A stretch of DNA of 10,370 nt, from positions 1 through 10,370 of the forward strand of contig SLGN01000232.1 of the NCBI GenBank assembly GCA_007123695.1, written 5' to 3'. The stretch's first letter is position 1. Every line of letters starts with the position of its first letter. Positions 1 to 8,510 of the stretch are shown here, one piece after another. A model generated the notes under the pieces. That model was not told the origin of the DNA and did no database searches. It worked only from the letters and a program-made list of their open reading frames with translations. The translations under genes and the position numbers were made by a program. The stretch is from Verrucomicrobiales bacterium. GTDB lineage: Bacteria; Verrucomicrobiota; Verrucomicrobiia; Verrucomicrobiales; DEV007.

Positions 1-375
1 AGCGACGTTGTAGTGGAGGACTCCGTCGGGCATCACCTTGGTGCGGGCTCGCGTCTCGATGAGTTCGGCGATCTCGATTTCGAGTTCGTCGCCGGGGCCG
101 ATCCGGTATGGGCCGAGCGGGCTCTGAGTGAGGGAGCGGTCGAGCTTGCGCTGCAACTTGATCTTCTGGAAATCCGGCGACTGCGCAACGCTCGCCGCAG
201 ACGCCTCCCCGTCCGCCGCGTCGGCAGCGGCTGCGAAAGCGCCGTCGTCGGCGAACCGAGCGGAGGTCTTGAATTCGCGATCGTTCGGTCGCAGTTGCAC
301 GCACGAGCACAGCCCAGCCGAGCCGACCAGGGCGAGGGTGGCGGAGATCATCAGCTTGGGGGAGGGGGATTCCAT
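1..375 (-). CDS. Polysaccharide export lipoprotein (Wza/poly_export family), 3' part missing
   Basis: The first 125 residues are visible; the reading frame is still open at the left edge of the window. The start ATG is at 375-373. Residues 8-22 are hydrophobic and lead into L-C-S-C with Cys25 as the probable lipidated residue, a slightly imperfect lipobox. A low-complexity Ala/Asp/Glu-rich linker follows at about 40-70. From residue 90 the sequence YRIGPGDELEIEI begins a polysaccharide biosynthesis/export domain, continuing with the typical VMPDGVLHYNV. In this family the domain belongs to an outer-membrane ring or channel that exports capsule or exopolysaccharide from the periplasm. The gene lies 30 bases downstream of another export protein on the same strand, so the two probably share a transcript. 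No Shine-Dalgarno sequence precedes the start. The family call is firm; the polysaccharide exported is unknown because neighbours lie outside the window. Confidence 0.85.
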   Translation of the reverse strand, partial: MESPSPKLMISATLALVGSAGLCSCVQLRPNDREFKTSARFADDGAFAAAADAADGEASAASVAQSPDFQKIKLQRKLDRSLTQSPLGPYRIGPGDELEIEIAELIETRARTKVMPDGVLHYNVA

Positions 376-405
376 GGAGCGTCGGCGGCGGTCGGGGCGG
401 CGGCG

Positions 406-1476
406 TCACTGCCCGGCGGGAATGGCGAGGGGCAGGTACGCTTGGTTCACCACCTCGGCCGAGACCGTCTGCATGAAGGTGACGATGGCGGTGTCGAGGA
501 TGCGCTCGACGAGGTCGAAGGGGCTGCGGCTCACGAAGACGATGTCCCGGTTCTGGAGACGGATGTCGGGGGCCCGGGCTTGGAGGACCTCGCGCAAGTT
601 GACGATCTGGGTGACGGGCTCGTGGATGCTGCCGCGAATCACGAGCACCCGTGCCTGGAAGGCGGCCTCGGTGAAGCCGCCGGCTTCGCCGATGGCCTGG
701 GCAACGGTGAGCTTGACCGGCATCCTGAGCCTTCCTGGCTCGCGCACCTCGCCGATCACGTAGATTTCGTTTTCGAGATTCGAAGCGACGAAGATGTAGT
801 CGTCGGGCTCGAGGTAGGCGTTCTGGGAGAAGTCGCCTTGATAATAGAGCTTCGCCAGATCGACGGCGAGCTTGCGGCCCTTCCTCGCAACGAAGGAACG
901 CTCGAAGTCGGCCAGCTCGAAGAGAGAGTTGCGCAAGGTCCCGACCTCGATGCCCTCGGCCAGCGCGATGCCCTCGAGGACCGTGGTGGGCCGCTCGAGG
1001 GGAAAGCTTCCCGGCTTGCGGACGCGTCCGATGATGGCGAAGCTCTTGCTCCCGACCTGCGAGGGAGTCACGATGACCTTCACGTTGCGCTGGTACTTGG
1101 AAAGCTCCTGCTCTATGCTCAGCCGCAGTTCGTCGAGGGTCAGGCCCTGGGCCCGCACCGCCACGGCTTGAAGGTAGCTGACGGTGCCGTCGGGACCGAT
1201 CTGGACGTTTTCCCGCGAAAGGTCCGCTCGGTCGTAGATCGAAAAGTTGAGCGTGTCGCCCGGCCCGAGGGTGTAGCGGCTCTGCCATACGGGGCTGCGA
1301 GACGGAACCACTCGAATCTCGGGTTCCGGCTCCGCCGCTTCGGGAGGACGAAGGTCTTCCCAATACTCCGAGGGAGACGGGGGCTCCGGCGCGGCGTGCA
1401 GACGCGGCTCCTGAGCCCCGGCGTCCCGGACCGGGAGAAGCAGGCACAGGCAGATAAGCAGTTGAAAAAGGCGCAT
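406..1476 (-). CDS. Polysaccharide export protein with SLBB domains (Wza-like)
   Basis: The 356-residue protein is complete. Residues 1-21 form a signal peptide (hydrophobic core LLICLCLLLP, likely cleavage after AGA), with no convincing lipobox, so it differs from its lipoprotein neighbour. A Pro/Glu-rich linker (about 25-60) precedes a polysaccharide export domain at about 67-140, starting YTLGPGDTLNFSIYD and including VQIGPDGTVSYL. Two SLBB-type beta-grasp repeats follow: SKSFAIIGRVRKPGSFPL at about 143-160 and NEIYVIGEVREPGRLRM at about 236-252. The C-terminal segment (about 319-345, PFDLVERILDTAIVTFMQTV) could be an amphipathic helix like the one Wza uses to cross the outer membrane; that part is inference. 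The length matches the Wza family. The start is set by the signal peptide; no Shine-Dalgarno sequence is visible. It probably acts in the periplasm and outer membrane with the downstream lipoprotein to export capsule or exopolysaccharide. Confidence 0.9.
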   Translation of the reverse strand: MRLFQLLICLCLLLPVRDAGAQEPRLHAAPEPPSPSEYWEDLRPPEAAEPEPEIRVVPSRSPVWQSRYTLGPGDTLNFSIYDRADLSRENVQIGPDGTVSYLQAVAVRAQGLTLDELRLSIEQELSKYQRNVKVIVTPSQVGSKSFAIIGRVRKPGSFPLERPTTVLEGIALAEGIEVGTLRNSLFELADFERSFVARKGRKLAVDLAKLYYQGDFSQNAYLEPDDYIFVASNLENEIYVIGEVREPGRLRMPVKLTVAQAIGEAGGFTEAAFQARVLVIRGSIHEPVTQIVNLREVLQARAPDIRLQNRDIVFVSRSPFDLVERILDTAIVTFMQTVSAEVVNQAYLPLAIPAGQ

Positions 1477-1483
1477 CCGGATT

Positions 1484-1560
1484 TGCTAAAGCCAAGAAAA
1501 ATATCAAGATATGCAATATTTCAATAAAAACCAGAAGAAAAAGGGAAATTCCGAAGTCTT
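1484..1560. promoter_or_regulatory. AT-rich divergent promoter region
   Basis: This patch between the export gene and rpsB is strikingly A+T-rich compared with the rest of the window. It contains an inverted repeat ATATC-AA-GATAT at 1501-1512, and AAATAT (1499-1504) can pair with ATATTT (1516-1521). On the minus strand a TTGAAA hexamer followed by several TATT/GATATT-like hexamers could drive the export operon. I could not fix one -35/-10 pair, so the exact promoter is unassigned. Confidence 0.45.
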
Positions 1561-1595
1561 GGGTCTCTCTCGGGATTCGTGCCAGCTTTCCCTTG

Positions 1596-1610
1596 CAATT
1601 CCCGGAATTG
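1596..1610. repeat. 15-base perfect palindrome upstream of rpsB
   Basis: CAATTCC-C-GGAATTG is a perfect inverted repeat around one central base. It overlaps the end of a TTGCAA hexamer (1593-1598), a possible -35 for rpsB; a weak -10 would follow near 1616-1622. The position would suit an operator, but no regulator is known and the promoter assignment is weak. Confidence 0.4.
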
Positions 1611-1626
1611 GCTCGTTGTTACCCGC

Positions 1627-1690
1627 CCTCTCCCGGCCACCCCCAACCAACCGAGGAGCGACGAGCCCGCGTGCGGGCTCTCGGGAGAGG
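1627..1690 (+). promoter_or_regulatory. Structured rpsB 5' leader (candidate S2 autoregulatory element)
   Basis: A perfect 9-bp outer stem joins CCTCTCCCG (1627-1635) with CGGGAGAGG (1682-1690). It encloses a perfect 7-bp hairpin, GAGCCCG (1663-1669) with CGGGCTC (1674-1680), closed by a CGTG tetraloop and separated from the outer stem by one base at 1681. The element ends 63 bases before the rpsB start. In E. coli the rpsB-tsf operon is repressed by S2 acting on the rpsB leader. Whether this structure does the same here is inference; I did not recognise a specific known leader family. Confidence 0.5.
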
Positions 1691-1753
1691 ATCGCGAACC
1701 GTGGCGCCCCTCGAAATCCCGGCCACCCTGCCAAAAAGGGGGCCCTCCCAGAT

Positions 1754-2431
1754 ATGTCCAGCGAACTCGTCGGCGAACTGATCGAAGCAGGTGTCCATTT
1801 CGGCCACCAGTCCCGCAAGTGGCACCCGCGCATGCGGCCCTACATCCTAGGCGAAAGGCACAACGTCCACATCATCAACCTTGCCCGTACCGCCGAGCAG
1901 ATTGACGTGGCCGGCGAGTTTCTCCGGGATCTGGTCTCTCGCGGCAAGCGAGTCCTTTTCGTCGGCTGCAAGCGGCAGGCGCAGGACGCCGTGCGCGAAG
2001 CCGCCGAGGCCACCGGCCAGCACTTCGTGAACCACCGCTGGCTCGGCGGCATCCTCACCAACTTGCCGACCGTCCGCAAGAGCGTCGGTCGCCTTGAGGC
2101 CCTCGAGAATCTTCAGAAGTCGCCCGATTTCAAGAAGATGAGCAAGAAGGAACTTGCCTCGCTCAATCGCGAGCGCGACAAGCTCTTCCTGCGCCTCGCC
2201 GGCATCCGCACCATGGACCGTCTCCCCGACGCCATGGTCGTGGTCGATTCCGCCCGCGAATACAACGCCGTCAACGAGGCCCGCAAGCTGGGCATCCCCA
2301 TCGTGGCGATGGTCGATTCCAATGCGGACCCCGAGATCATCGACTATCCCATCGTCGCCAACGACGACGCGATCCGGTCGATCCGGGTCGTGCTCAAGAA
2401 GCTCATCGACCCCGTTCTCGCGGCGGTCTGA
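1754..2431 (+). CDS. rpsB: 30S ribosomal protein S2
   Basis: The protein has 225 residues and contains hallmark S2 segments: LIEAGVHFGHQSRKWHPRM near the N-terminus (about 9-27), VLFVGCKRQAQDAV (about 67-80), VNHRWLGGILTN (about 91-102), and a C-terminal DPEIIDYPIVANDDAIRSI block. It ends soon after that block, so it is near the short end of the family and lacks a long C-terminal tail. S2 sits on the small subunit near the head-body junction and is needed for mRNA binding by the 30S particle. The frame is open far upstream, but the S2 N-terminus fixes the start at 1754. The only ribosome-binding candidate is AAGGGGG at 1736-1742, 11 bases away, which is rather distant. It is followed by tsf, the classic bacterial gene order. 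The nested hairpin at 1627-1690 may control it. Confidence 0.97.
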   Translation: MSSELVGELIEAGVHFGHQSRKWHPRMRPYILGERHNVHIINLARTAEQIDVAGEFLRDLVSRGKRVLFVGCKRQAQDAVREAAEATGQHFVNHRWLGGILTNLPTVRKSVGRLEALENLQKSPDFKKMSKKELASLNRERDKLFLRLAGIRTMDRLPDAMVVVDSAREYNAVNEARKLGIPIVAMVDSNADPEIIDYPIVANDDAIRSIRVVLKKLIDPVLAAV

Positions 2432-2437
2432 ACCGGT

Positions 2438-2512
2438 GCCGCCCCGCTGCGGCCCGCCTTCCCTTGCGATACCGACACGGAAAGCCGCCCGCCGATTTTC
2501 CGGCAGGTGCCG
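2438..2512 (+). promoter_or_regulatory. Hairpins in the rpsB-tsf intercistronic gap
   Basis: Three short perfect inverted repeats follow the rpsB stop: GCCGC (2438-2442) with GCGGC (2449-2453); CGGAAA (2478-2483) with TTTCCG (2497-2502); and CGGCA (2501-2505) with TGCCG (2508-2512). The last two overlap at 2501-2502 and cannot form fully together, so they could be alternatives. They may tune the ratio of S2 to EF-Ts or protect the transcript. No U-tract follows, so a simple intrinsic terminator is unlikely. Confidence 0.4.
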
Positions 2513-2518
2513 TTTCCA

Positions 2519-2538
2519 CCCCTCCCACCCCCACCCCC
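2519..2538 (-). other. G-quadruplex motif just upstream of tsf (template strand)
   Basis: The plus strand has C-runs of 4, 3, 5 and 5 separated by single bases T, A and A. The minus strand therefore has G-runs of 5, 5, 3 and 4 joined by one-base loops, matching the most stable class of parallel G-quadruplex. It ends 11 bases before the tsf ATG. As transcribed, the mRNA is C-rich here and contains no Shine-Dalgarno sequence. Confidence 0.65.
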
Positions 2539-2549
2539 ACGACTCTACC

Positions 2550-3434
2550 ATGGCTGAAATCACCGTTGAACTGATCAAGACCCTCCGCGAAAAGACCAAT
2601 GCGGGAATGATGGACTGCAAGGCCGCGCTCGCCGAAGCGGGCGGCGACCTCGAGGCCGCCGAGACCGTCCTGCGCAAGAAGGGCATCGCCGACGCCGACA
2701 AGAAGGCGGGCCGGGCCGCGAAGGAAGGCGTCGTCGCCACCCGAATCGCCGAGGACGGCAAGGCCGCCGTCATCGTCGAAGTCAACTGCGAGACCGACTT
2801 CGTTGCAAAGAACGACAGCTTCCGCAGCTTTGTCGAGGAGATCCTCGACCACGTCGCCGCCAGCCCGGCGGTGGAGAGCGCCGAGGAGCTGCTCGCGCAG
2901 CCCTTCGCCGGCGATCCTTCCCAGACTCTGGAGGTGTTCGTCAAGGCCAAGGTCGGCCAGCTCGGGGAAAACCTCGGGCTCGGGCGCTTCGCCAAGTTCG
3001 ATCTCCCCGGAGAGGGGGCCTTCGGCTCGTACCTCCACATGGGCGGGCGCGTCGGGGTGCTCGTCGAGCTCGGTTTCGACAAGGCCGCCACCGCGGAGGC
3101 CGACGGCGTCGCCGAGCTGGTCAAGGACCTCGGGATGCACATCGCCGCCGCTCATCCGCTCTGCGTCCGCCGCGACGAGCTTCCCAAGGACAAAGTCGAG
3201 GCCGAGAAGGACATCTTCCGCGAGCAGATGAAAGGCAAGCCCGCCGACATCATCGAGAAGATCGTCGAGGGCAAGCTCGGGAAGTTCTACTCGATCAACT
3301 GCCTGCTCGACCAGCCCTTCATCAAGGACGGCGACAAGACGATCCAGAATCTGCTCGACGAGTTCTCCAAGGCGGTGGGCGACACCGTCACCGTGGCCCG
3401 CTTCCGGCGCTTCGCCGTGGGCGAGGAGGCGTAG
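2550..3434 (+). CDS. tsf: Translation elongation factor Ts
   Basis: The 294-residue protein is the nucleotide-exchange factor that releases GDP from EF-Tu in the cytoplasm. The N-terminal UBA-like module (about 1-45) carries the first EF-Ts signature, LREKTNAGMMDCKAAL at 12-27. The second signature, VIVEVNCETDFVAKN at 74-88, contains the TDFV core (82-85) that contacts EF-Tu. The dimerisation region with GSYLHMGGRVGVLVEL (159-174) and the C-terminal KFYSINCLLDQPFIKD (245-260) are also typical. Length is normal. The start is fixed by the conserved N-terminus MAEITVELIKTLREKT. It lies 118 bases after rpsB, as in most bacteria, and is probably co-transcribed with it. The ATG is preceded by pyrimidine-rich sequence without a Shine-Dalgarno motif. 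Neither pyrH nor frr follows; the next gene points the other way. Confidence 0.97.
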   Translation: MAEITVELIKTLREKTNAGMMDCKAALAEAGGDLEAAETVLRKKGIADADKKAGRAAKEGVVATRIAEDGKAAVIVEVNCETDFVAKNDSFRSFVEEILDHVAASPAVESAEELLAQPFAGDPSQTLEVFVKAKVGQLGENLGLGRFAKFDLPGEGAFGSYLHMGGRVGVLVELGFDKAATAEADGVAELVKDLGMHIAAAHPLCVRRDELPKDKVEAEKDIFREQMKGKPADIIEKIVEGKLGKFYSINCLLDQPFIKDGDKTIQNLLDEFSKAVGDTVTVARFRRFAVGEEA

Positions 3435-3528
3435 GGAAACGGCCTCGCCGGGGACGTGGCTCCCGTCCGGGCGGCCCTGTTTCCTGCGGACGTACTTTGC
3501 GGATTGGTGCGTTGCCTTCTTGACGCAC
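3434..3528. terminator. Hairpins in the convergent tsf/cyclase junction
   Basis: The gap holds a long imperfect hairpin: GGAAAC (3435-3440) pairs with GTTTCC (3479-3484), with GGCC on both inner flanks and a central stem of GGACG (3452-3456) with CGTCC (3464-3468). A second hairpin pairs GTGCGT (3507-3512) with ACGCAC (3523-3528) over a 10-base loop. Neither is followed by a clear U-tract on either strand, so they may act as bidirectional or Rho-assisted terminators. The function is inferred from position. Confidence 0.4.
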
Positions 3529-3535
3529 GCGCCGA

Positions 3536-5671
3536 TCACTTGGAATCGAGGATGTAGGCGCCGTCCCAGTCTGCGGGCGGCGCCGCCGCGAGGCTCGCGC
3601 AGCGTTCGTGCAGTCGGCGTGCCGAAGCCGCCACGGTGGGGCATGCGGATTCGCGCAGTTCCGCGAAGGCCTCCGCCGCTGCCGCGAAGTCTCCCGCGAG
3701 ATAGCCGGAAAAGGCCGCTTCGTAGTCGCGCTGCGCCGCCGCCGCCGCCGCCGCCGGGGAGACCGTGCCGGGCGCGAAGACCGCGTGGAGGTCGGTCGGT
3801 TGCGCCTTGCCCTTCATCCGCACCCGGTCCACCCGCAGACTCGGCGGCGCCGGTTCGCCGAGGGCGGCGATGAATTCACCGCTCGCAAGAATGGCGGCGC
3901 CGTAGTTCTTCGTCTGGGCCTCGATCCGTGCGGTCGTGTTGACCGAGTCTCCCACGATGTTGTAGTCGCGGTAGGATCGCGAGCCGACATGGCCCACCAG
4001 TCCGCGGCCGCAGTGCAGGCCGATCCCGATGCGCAGCCACGGGTCGAGTTCGTCGCCGGGCGCCGCCTGTCGCGCCGAGAGTTCCCGCACGATCTCCAGC
4101 GCCGCCCGCAGCGCCCGTCCCGCCGGATCGGAGCAGGGTTCCGGAGCGCCCCAGTAGGCGAGGAACTGGTCGCCGGCAAAGCGTGCCAGGCTGCCGTCCT
4201 CGCGCAGCGCGGCCTCGGTCTCGATGGAAAAGAGCCGGTTCAGCAGCTCGAAGACGTTCTCGACCGGCTGGGTCTCGCACAGGGTCGTGAAGGCACGCAG
4301 ATCGCTCAGCAGCACCGCGACCTCGGCCCCGCGGGGCCGGATCATGCCGAGATCCCGGGTCACCTGCCGCAGCACCGAGGGCGAAAAGTAGAAGCCCAGC
4401 ATCGCCTCGCGCTGCAGCCGGACTCGTTGCTCGACGCCCCAGCGCCGCACCCCCTCGAGCAGGAAGGCCGCTCCCCACAGCATGCCCGCGTTCGCGCTCG
4501 GCAGCAGCAGCCCGCCGTGCCAGACCGCCGCCGTTCCGGCGGCGAGGATCATGCAGAGTCCCAGAGCTCCCGAGACGACGAGCCAGCGCTTGCGCCGGAT
4601 CGCGGCGAAGGCGAGCCCGGCGAGCGCCGCCGCGAGCCCCGGTACCGCGAGATCGAGCCAGCGTGGCGCCGGTCGGATCGAGCTGCCGGCGATCAGGTCG
4701 TTCAGCGCCGTGGCGTGAAGCACCATGCCGGGCTCCATCGGCCCGTGCGCGGTGGGCCGGCCGTCCTCGCCGGCCCCGTAGCCGAGGAAGACCACCGCAC
4801 CCAGCAAGGGCGAGGCGTCCCGGCCCCCGGCCGCGAGCGCTTCGATCTGGGCGAGCGTCCACACCCGGCCCCGCACCCCGGCACGCTCGTCGAAACGGTC
4901 GTCGTAGTAGGAGTGCCGCAGGTCGAGAAAGAGCCGCGAATCGTCGGCCGCCCGCGCTGCGATCTCGCCGTCGTCGCCGAGCGCGCGCCACTCCATCCGT
5001 CCCGGAGCGGTCGCCTGCGGTCTCAAGGACGCCGGCAGGGTCGCGGCGTAGGCCGCCATCGCCAAGGAGGGCAGGGTTTCCCCGCCGACATCGCCGACAT
5101 CGCCGACATGGTGCACCAGCCGGTATTCCCGCCAACTGCGGTCCGCCTCGACGTTGACGAGCCCCTGGGCGAGATCCTGCCCTCCGGCATCGGGCAACGA
5201 ACGGAGCACGGCCAAGCCTCCGTCGCGCGCCTGCGAAGCGGAGGCGGCGAGCACGACGCGGGTGCGGCCGCTCTCCTCGACCTCGCGCACCGCCTCGGCG
5301 ATCCAGTGCTGTTCGGTCTCGCTGCCGTAGTGGTAGACCACATCGACGGCGACGACGCCCGGCCCGAGCGCCGCGAGCGAGCGGATCACCGAGGCGACGA
5401 GGGCGTATTCCCCGCCCAGCTCCGCGCTGCGGGCGACGTCGCCGTAGTCCATCTCGACGAAGCGGATCGAGGAATCGAGCGCCTCGGCCCGGCCGAGGCG
5501 GGCTCTCCATTGCAGGGCGGCGTCGAGGGCGGCCAGTTCCGGCCTCTCGGCAAGCTGCGGCGCGGCGAGGCGGAAGGCCGCGAAGAGCACGGCGAGCAGG
5601 GCGGGGCCCGCCCAGCAGGCTCCGGCCGCCTTCCAGCCGCCTCCGGCCTCTGCCCCAGCGCCCCGTTCCAT
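3536..5671 (-). CDS. CHASE2-domain class III adenylate/guanylate cyclase
   Basis: This 711-residue membrane signalling enzyme should make a cyclic nucleotide in the cytoplasm in response to an external cue. One membrane helix (about 17-37) is followed by a CHASE2 sensor outside the membrane (about 60-330, with IRFVEMDYGDVA and VVAVDVVYHYG). Three more helices come at about 338-358, 363-384 and 388-408, then a class III cyclase domain from about 445 to 620. Both metal-binding Asp residues are present: Asp457 in LLSDLRAFT and Asp501 in ARFAGDQF, with the canonical 44-residue spacing. The transition-state residues Asn578 and Arg582 are also present (VNTTAR). The substrate-selecting positions are unusual: Arg497 replaces the adenine-binding Lys, and Asn571 replaces the usual Asp/Thr. 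The C-terminus has an Ala run, a TPR-like helical segment and a PPADWDGAYIL tail seen in related cyclases. The gene begins 27 bases after the secreted-protein gene. The family call is firm; the product nucleotide is uncertain. Confidence 0.92.
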   Translation of the reverse strand: MERGAGAEAGGGWKAAGACWAGPALLAVLFAAFRLAAPQLAERPELAALDAALQWRARLGRAEALDSSIRFVEMDYGDVARSAELGGEYALVASVIRSLAALGPGVVAVDVVYHYGSETEQHWIAEAVREVEESGRTRVVLAASASQARDGGLAVLRSLPDAGGQDLAQGLVNVEADRSWREYRLVHHVGDVGDVGGETLPSLAMAAYAATLPASLRPQATAPGRMEWRALGDDGEIAARAADDSRLFLDLRHSYYDDRFDERAGVRGRVWTLAQIEALAAGGRDASPLLGAVVFLGYGAGEDGRPTAHGPMEPGMVLHATALNDLIAGSSIRPAPRWLDLAVPGLAAALAGLAFAAIRRKRWLVVSGALGLCMILAAGTAAVWHGGLLLPSANAGMLWGAAFLLEGVRRWGVEQRVRLQREAMLGFYFSPSVLRQVTRDLGMIRPRGAEVAVLLSDLRAFTTLCETQPVENVFELLNRLFSIETEAALREDGSLARFAGDQFLAYWGAPEPCSDPAGRALRAALEIVRELSARQAAPGDELDPWLRIGIGLHCGRGLVGHVGSRSYRDYNIVGDSVNTTARIEAQTKNYGAAILASGEFIAALGEPAPPSLRVDRVRMKGKAQPTDLHAVFAPGTVSPAAAAAAAQRDYEAAFSGYLAGDFAAAAEAFAELRESACPTVAASARRLHERCASLAAAPPADWDGAYILDSK
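3735..3755. repeat. (GCC)7 trinucleotide run in the cyclase gene
   Basis: Seven perfect GCC units are read on the minus strand as a run of alanines just after the catalytic domain, before the TPR-like tail. It is a likely slippage site, and the run marks a flexible linker. Confidence 0.7.
5083..5109. repeat. Three perfect 9-bp tandem repeats inside the CHASE2 region
   Basis: CGCCGACAT occurs three times head to tail. On the coding strand it gives a short Val-Gly-Asp-rich repeat (HHVGDVGDVGG, near residues 185-197) in the sensor domain. The unit is a multiple of three, so copy-number changes would keep the frame. Confidence 0.75.
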
Positions 5672-5698
5672 CCCCAGCCAGTGGATTGCCGGTCCCGG

Positions 5699-6463
5699 TC
5701 AGGGCCGGCTTGGCGGCGCGACCGGGAACATGAGAATGCCCGGAGCGCCCGACGCGACGGGTACCGCCTGGCTTTCCTCCCTCCACTCCTCGTCGAGGCG
5801 TTCGAGGGATTTGGCCGCCAGGGCGGAAACGGCGCTCCCGGCTCCCGGAGCCGATGCCTCGTCGTCTGCTTTCCGCATCACGCCGGCGATGGAGATCGGG
5901 GGGCGTCGCGGGGCCGATGCGGCGGTGGTCGAGTCGGTGTCCTCGGCGTCGGATTTCCCGTCGCCGCGCTGCCGCAGGATCGCGGCGAGCCGGGTCCGTA
6001 TTGCCGTCGCGTGGAGCAGCGCCGCGTCGCTATCGCCGTCGGCAAGCGCCTTCTGGAGACGCTCCACGCCCTCGGCCAAGGCGGGCAGTTGCGGGTCGTC
6101 CTTCGCGAAGACCGCCACGTAGAGATCAGCCTGCGGACTGTCCTTGTCGAGCTTCCAGGCGCCGCTCTCCTGCGGGAAGCGGAGCGGTTCGGTCCCATCG
6201 CCTTGCGGAGCCAGCATCGGCGCGGTGCCGGAGAGCGGTCCTTCGCCGTCGAAGGCGGCGACCAGCAGCGTCGTGCCGGGAGGGCCTTCCGCGACGAGGA
6301 GCAGTTCGCCTTCGGCGCCTTCCGATCCGTCGTAGGCGGCGTAGGTCGCTTCGAAGGACCGCTGCACGAGGAACAGGGCGGCGCGGGCCTCGTCGGCGGC
6401 GAGCGGGGGAGGGGAGAGGGCGAGCAGCGCCAGCAGCCCGAGCAGGAGTGTGATTCGATTCAT
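5699..6463 (-). CDS. Secreted protein of unknown function, upstream of the cyclase
   Basis: The 254-residue protein is not assigned to a family. Residues 1-23 form a good signal peptide (MNRITLLLGLLALLAL, cleavage likely after LAA), with no Cys for lipidation. The mature part begins DEARAALFLVQRSFEATYAAY. A beta-rich stretch follows (ELLLVAEGPPGTTLLVAAF, about 53-71), then an Ala-rich helical segment (about 125-165), then a low-complexity Ser/Ala/Asp/Pro region to the end. It starts 48 bases after the ABC-F gene and ends 27 bases before the cyclase start, all on one strand, so co-transcription is plausible. Its mature form would lie in the same compartment as the cyclase CHASE2 sensor. A role as ligand-binding partner or modulator is therefore possible, but this is inference from context only. 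No Shine-Dalgarno sequence is visible. Its codon pattern fits the neighbours, and the signal peptide supports it as a real gene. Confidence 0.8.
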   Translation of the reverse strand: MNRITLLLGLLALLALSPPPLAADEARAALFLVQRSFEATYAAYDGSEGAEGELLLVAEGPPGTTLLVAAFDGEGPLSGTAPMLAPQGDGTEPLRFPQESGAWKLDKDSPQADLYVAVFAKDDPQLPALAEGVERLQKALADGDSDAALLHATAIRTRLAAILRQRGDGKSDAEDTDSTTAASAPRRPPISIAGVMRKADDEASAPGAGSAVSALAAKSLERLDEEWREESQAVPVASGAPGILMFPVAPPSRP

Positions 6464-6511
6464 TGCGGGATGTCTCTGGGGTTGTGGGTGGTGAATGCGT
6501 TCGGTCGGGGG

Positions 6512-8506
<1,995 letters not shown>

Positions 8507-8510
8507 TGAG

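Noticed and set aside
13..1527. Open frame of 504 codons on the plus strand
   Set aside because: It is antisense to the two polysaccharide export genes, which match a known family on the minus strand.
1511..1753. Upstream extension of the rpsB frame
   Set aside because: The S2 family starts at MSSELVGELIEAG. The upstream translation is Pro/Arg-rich and overlaps the leader hairpins.
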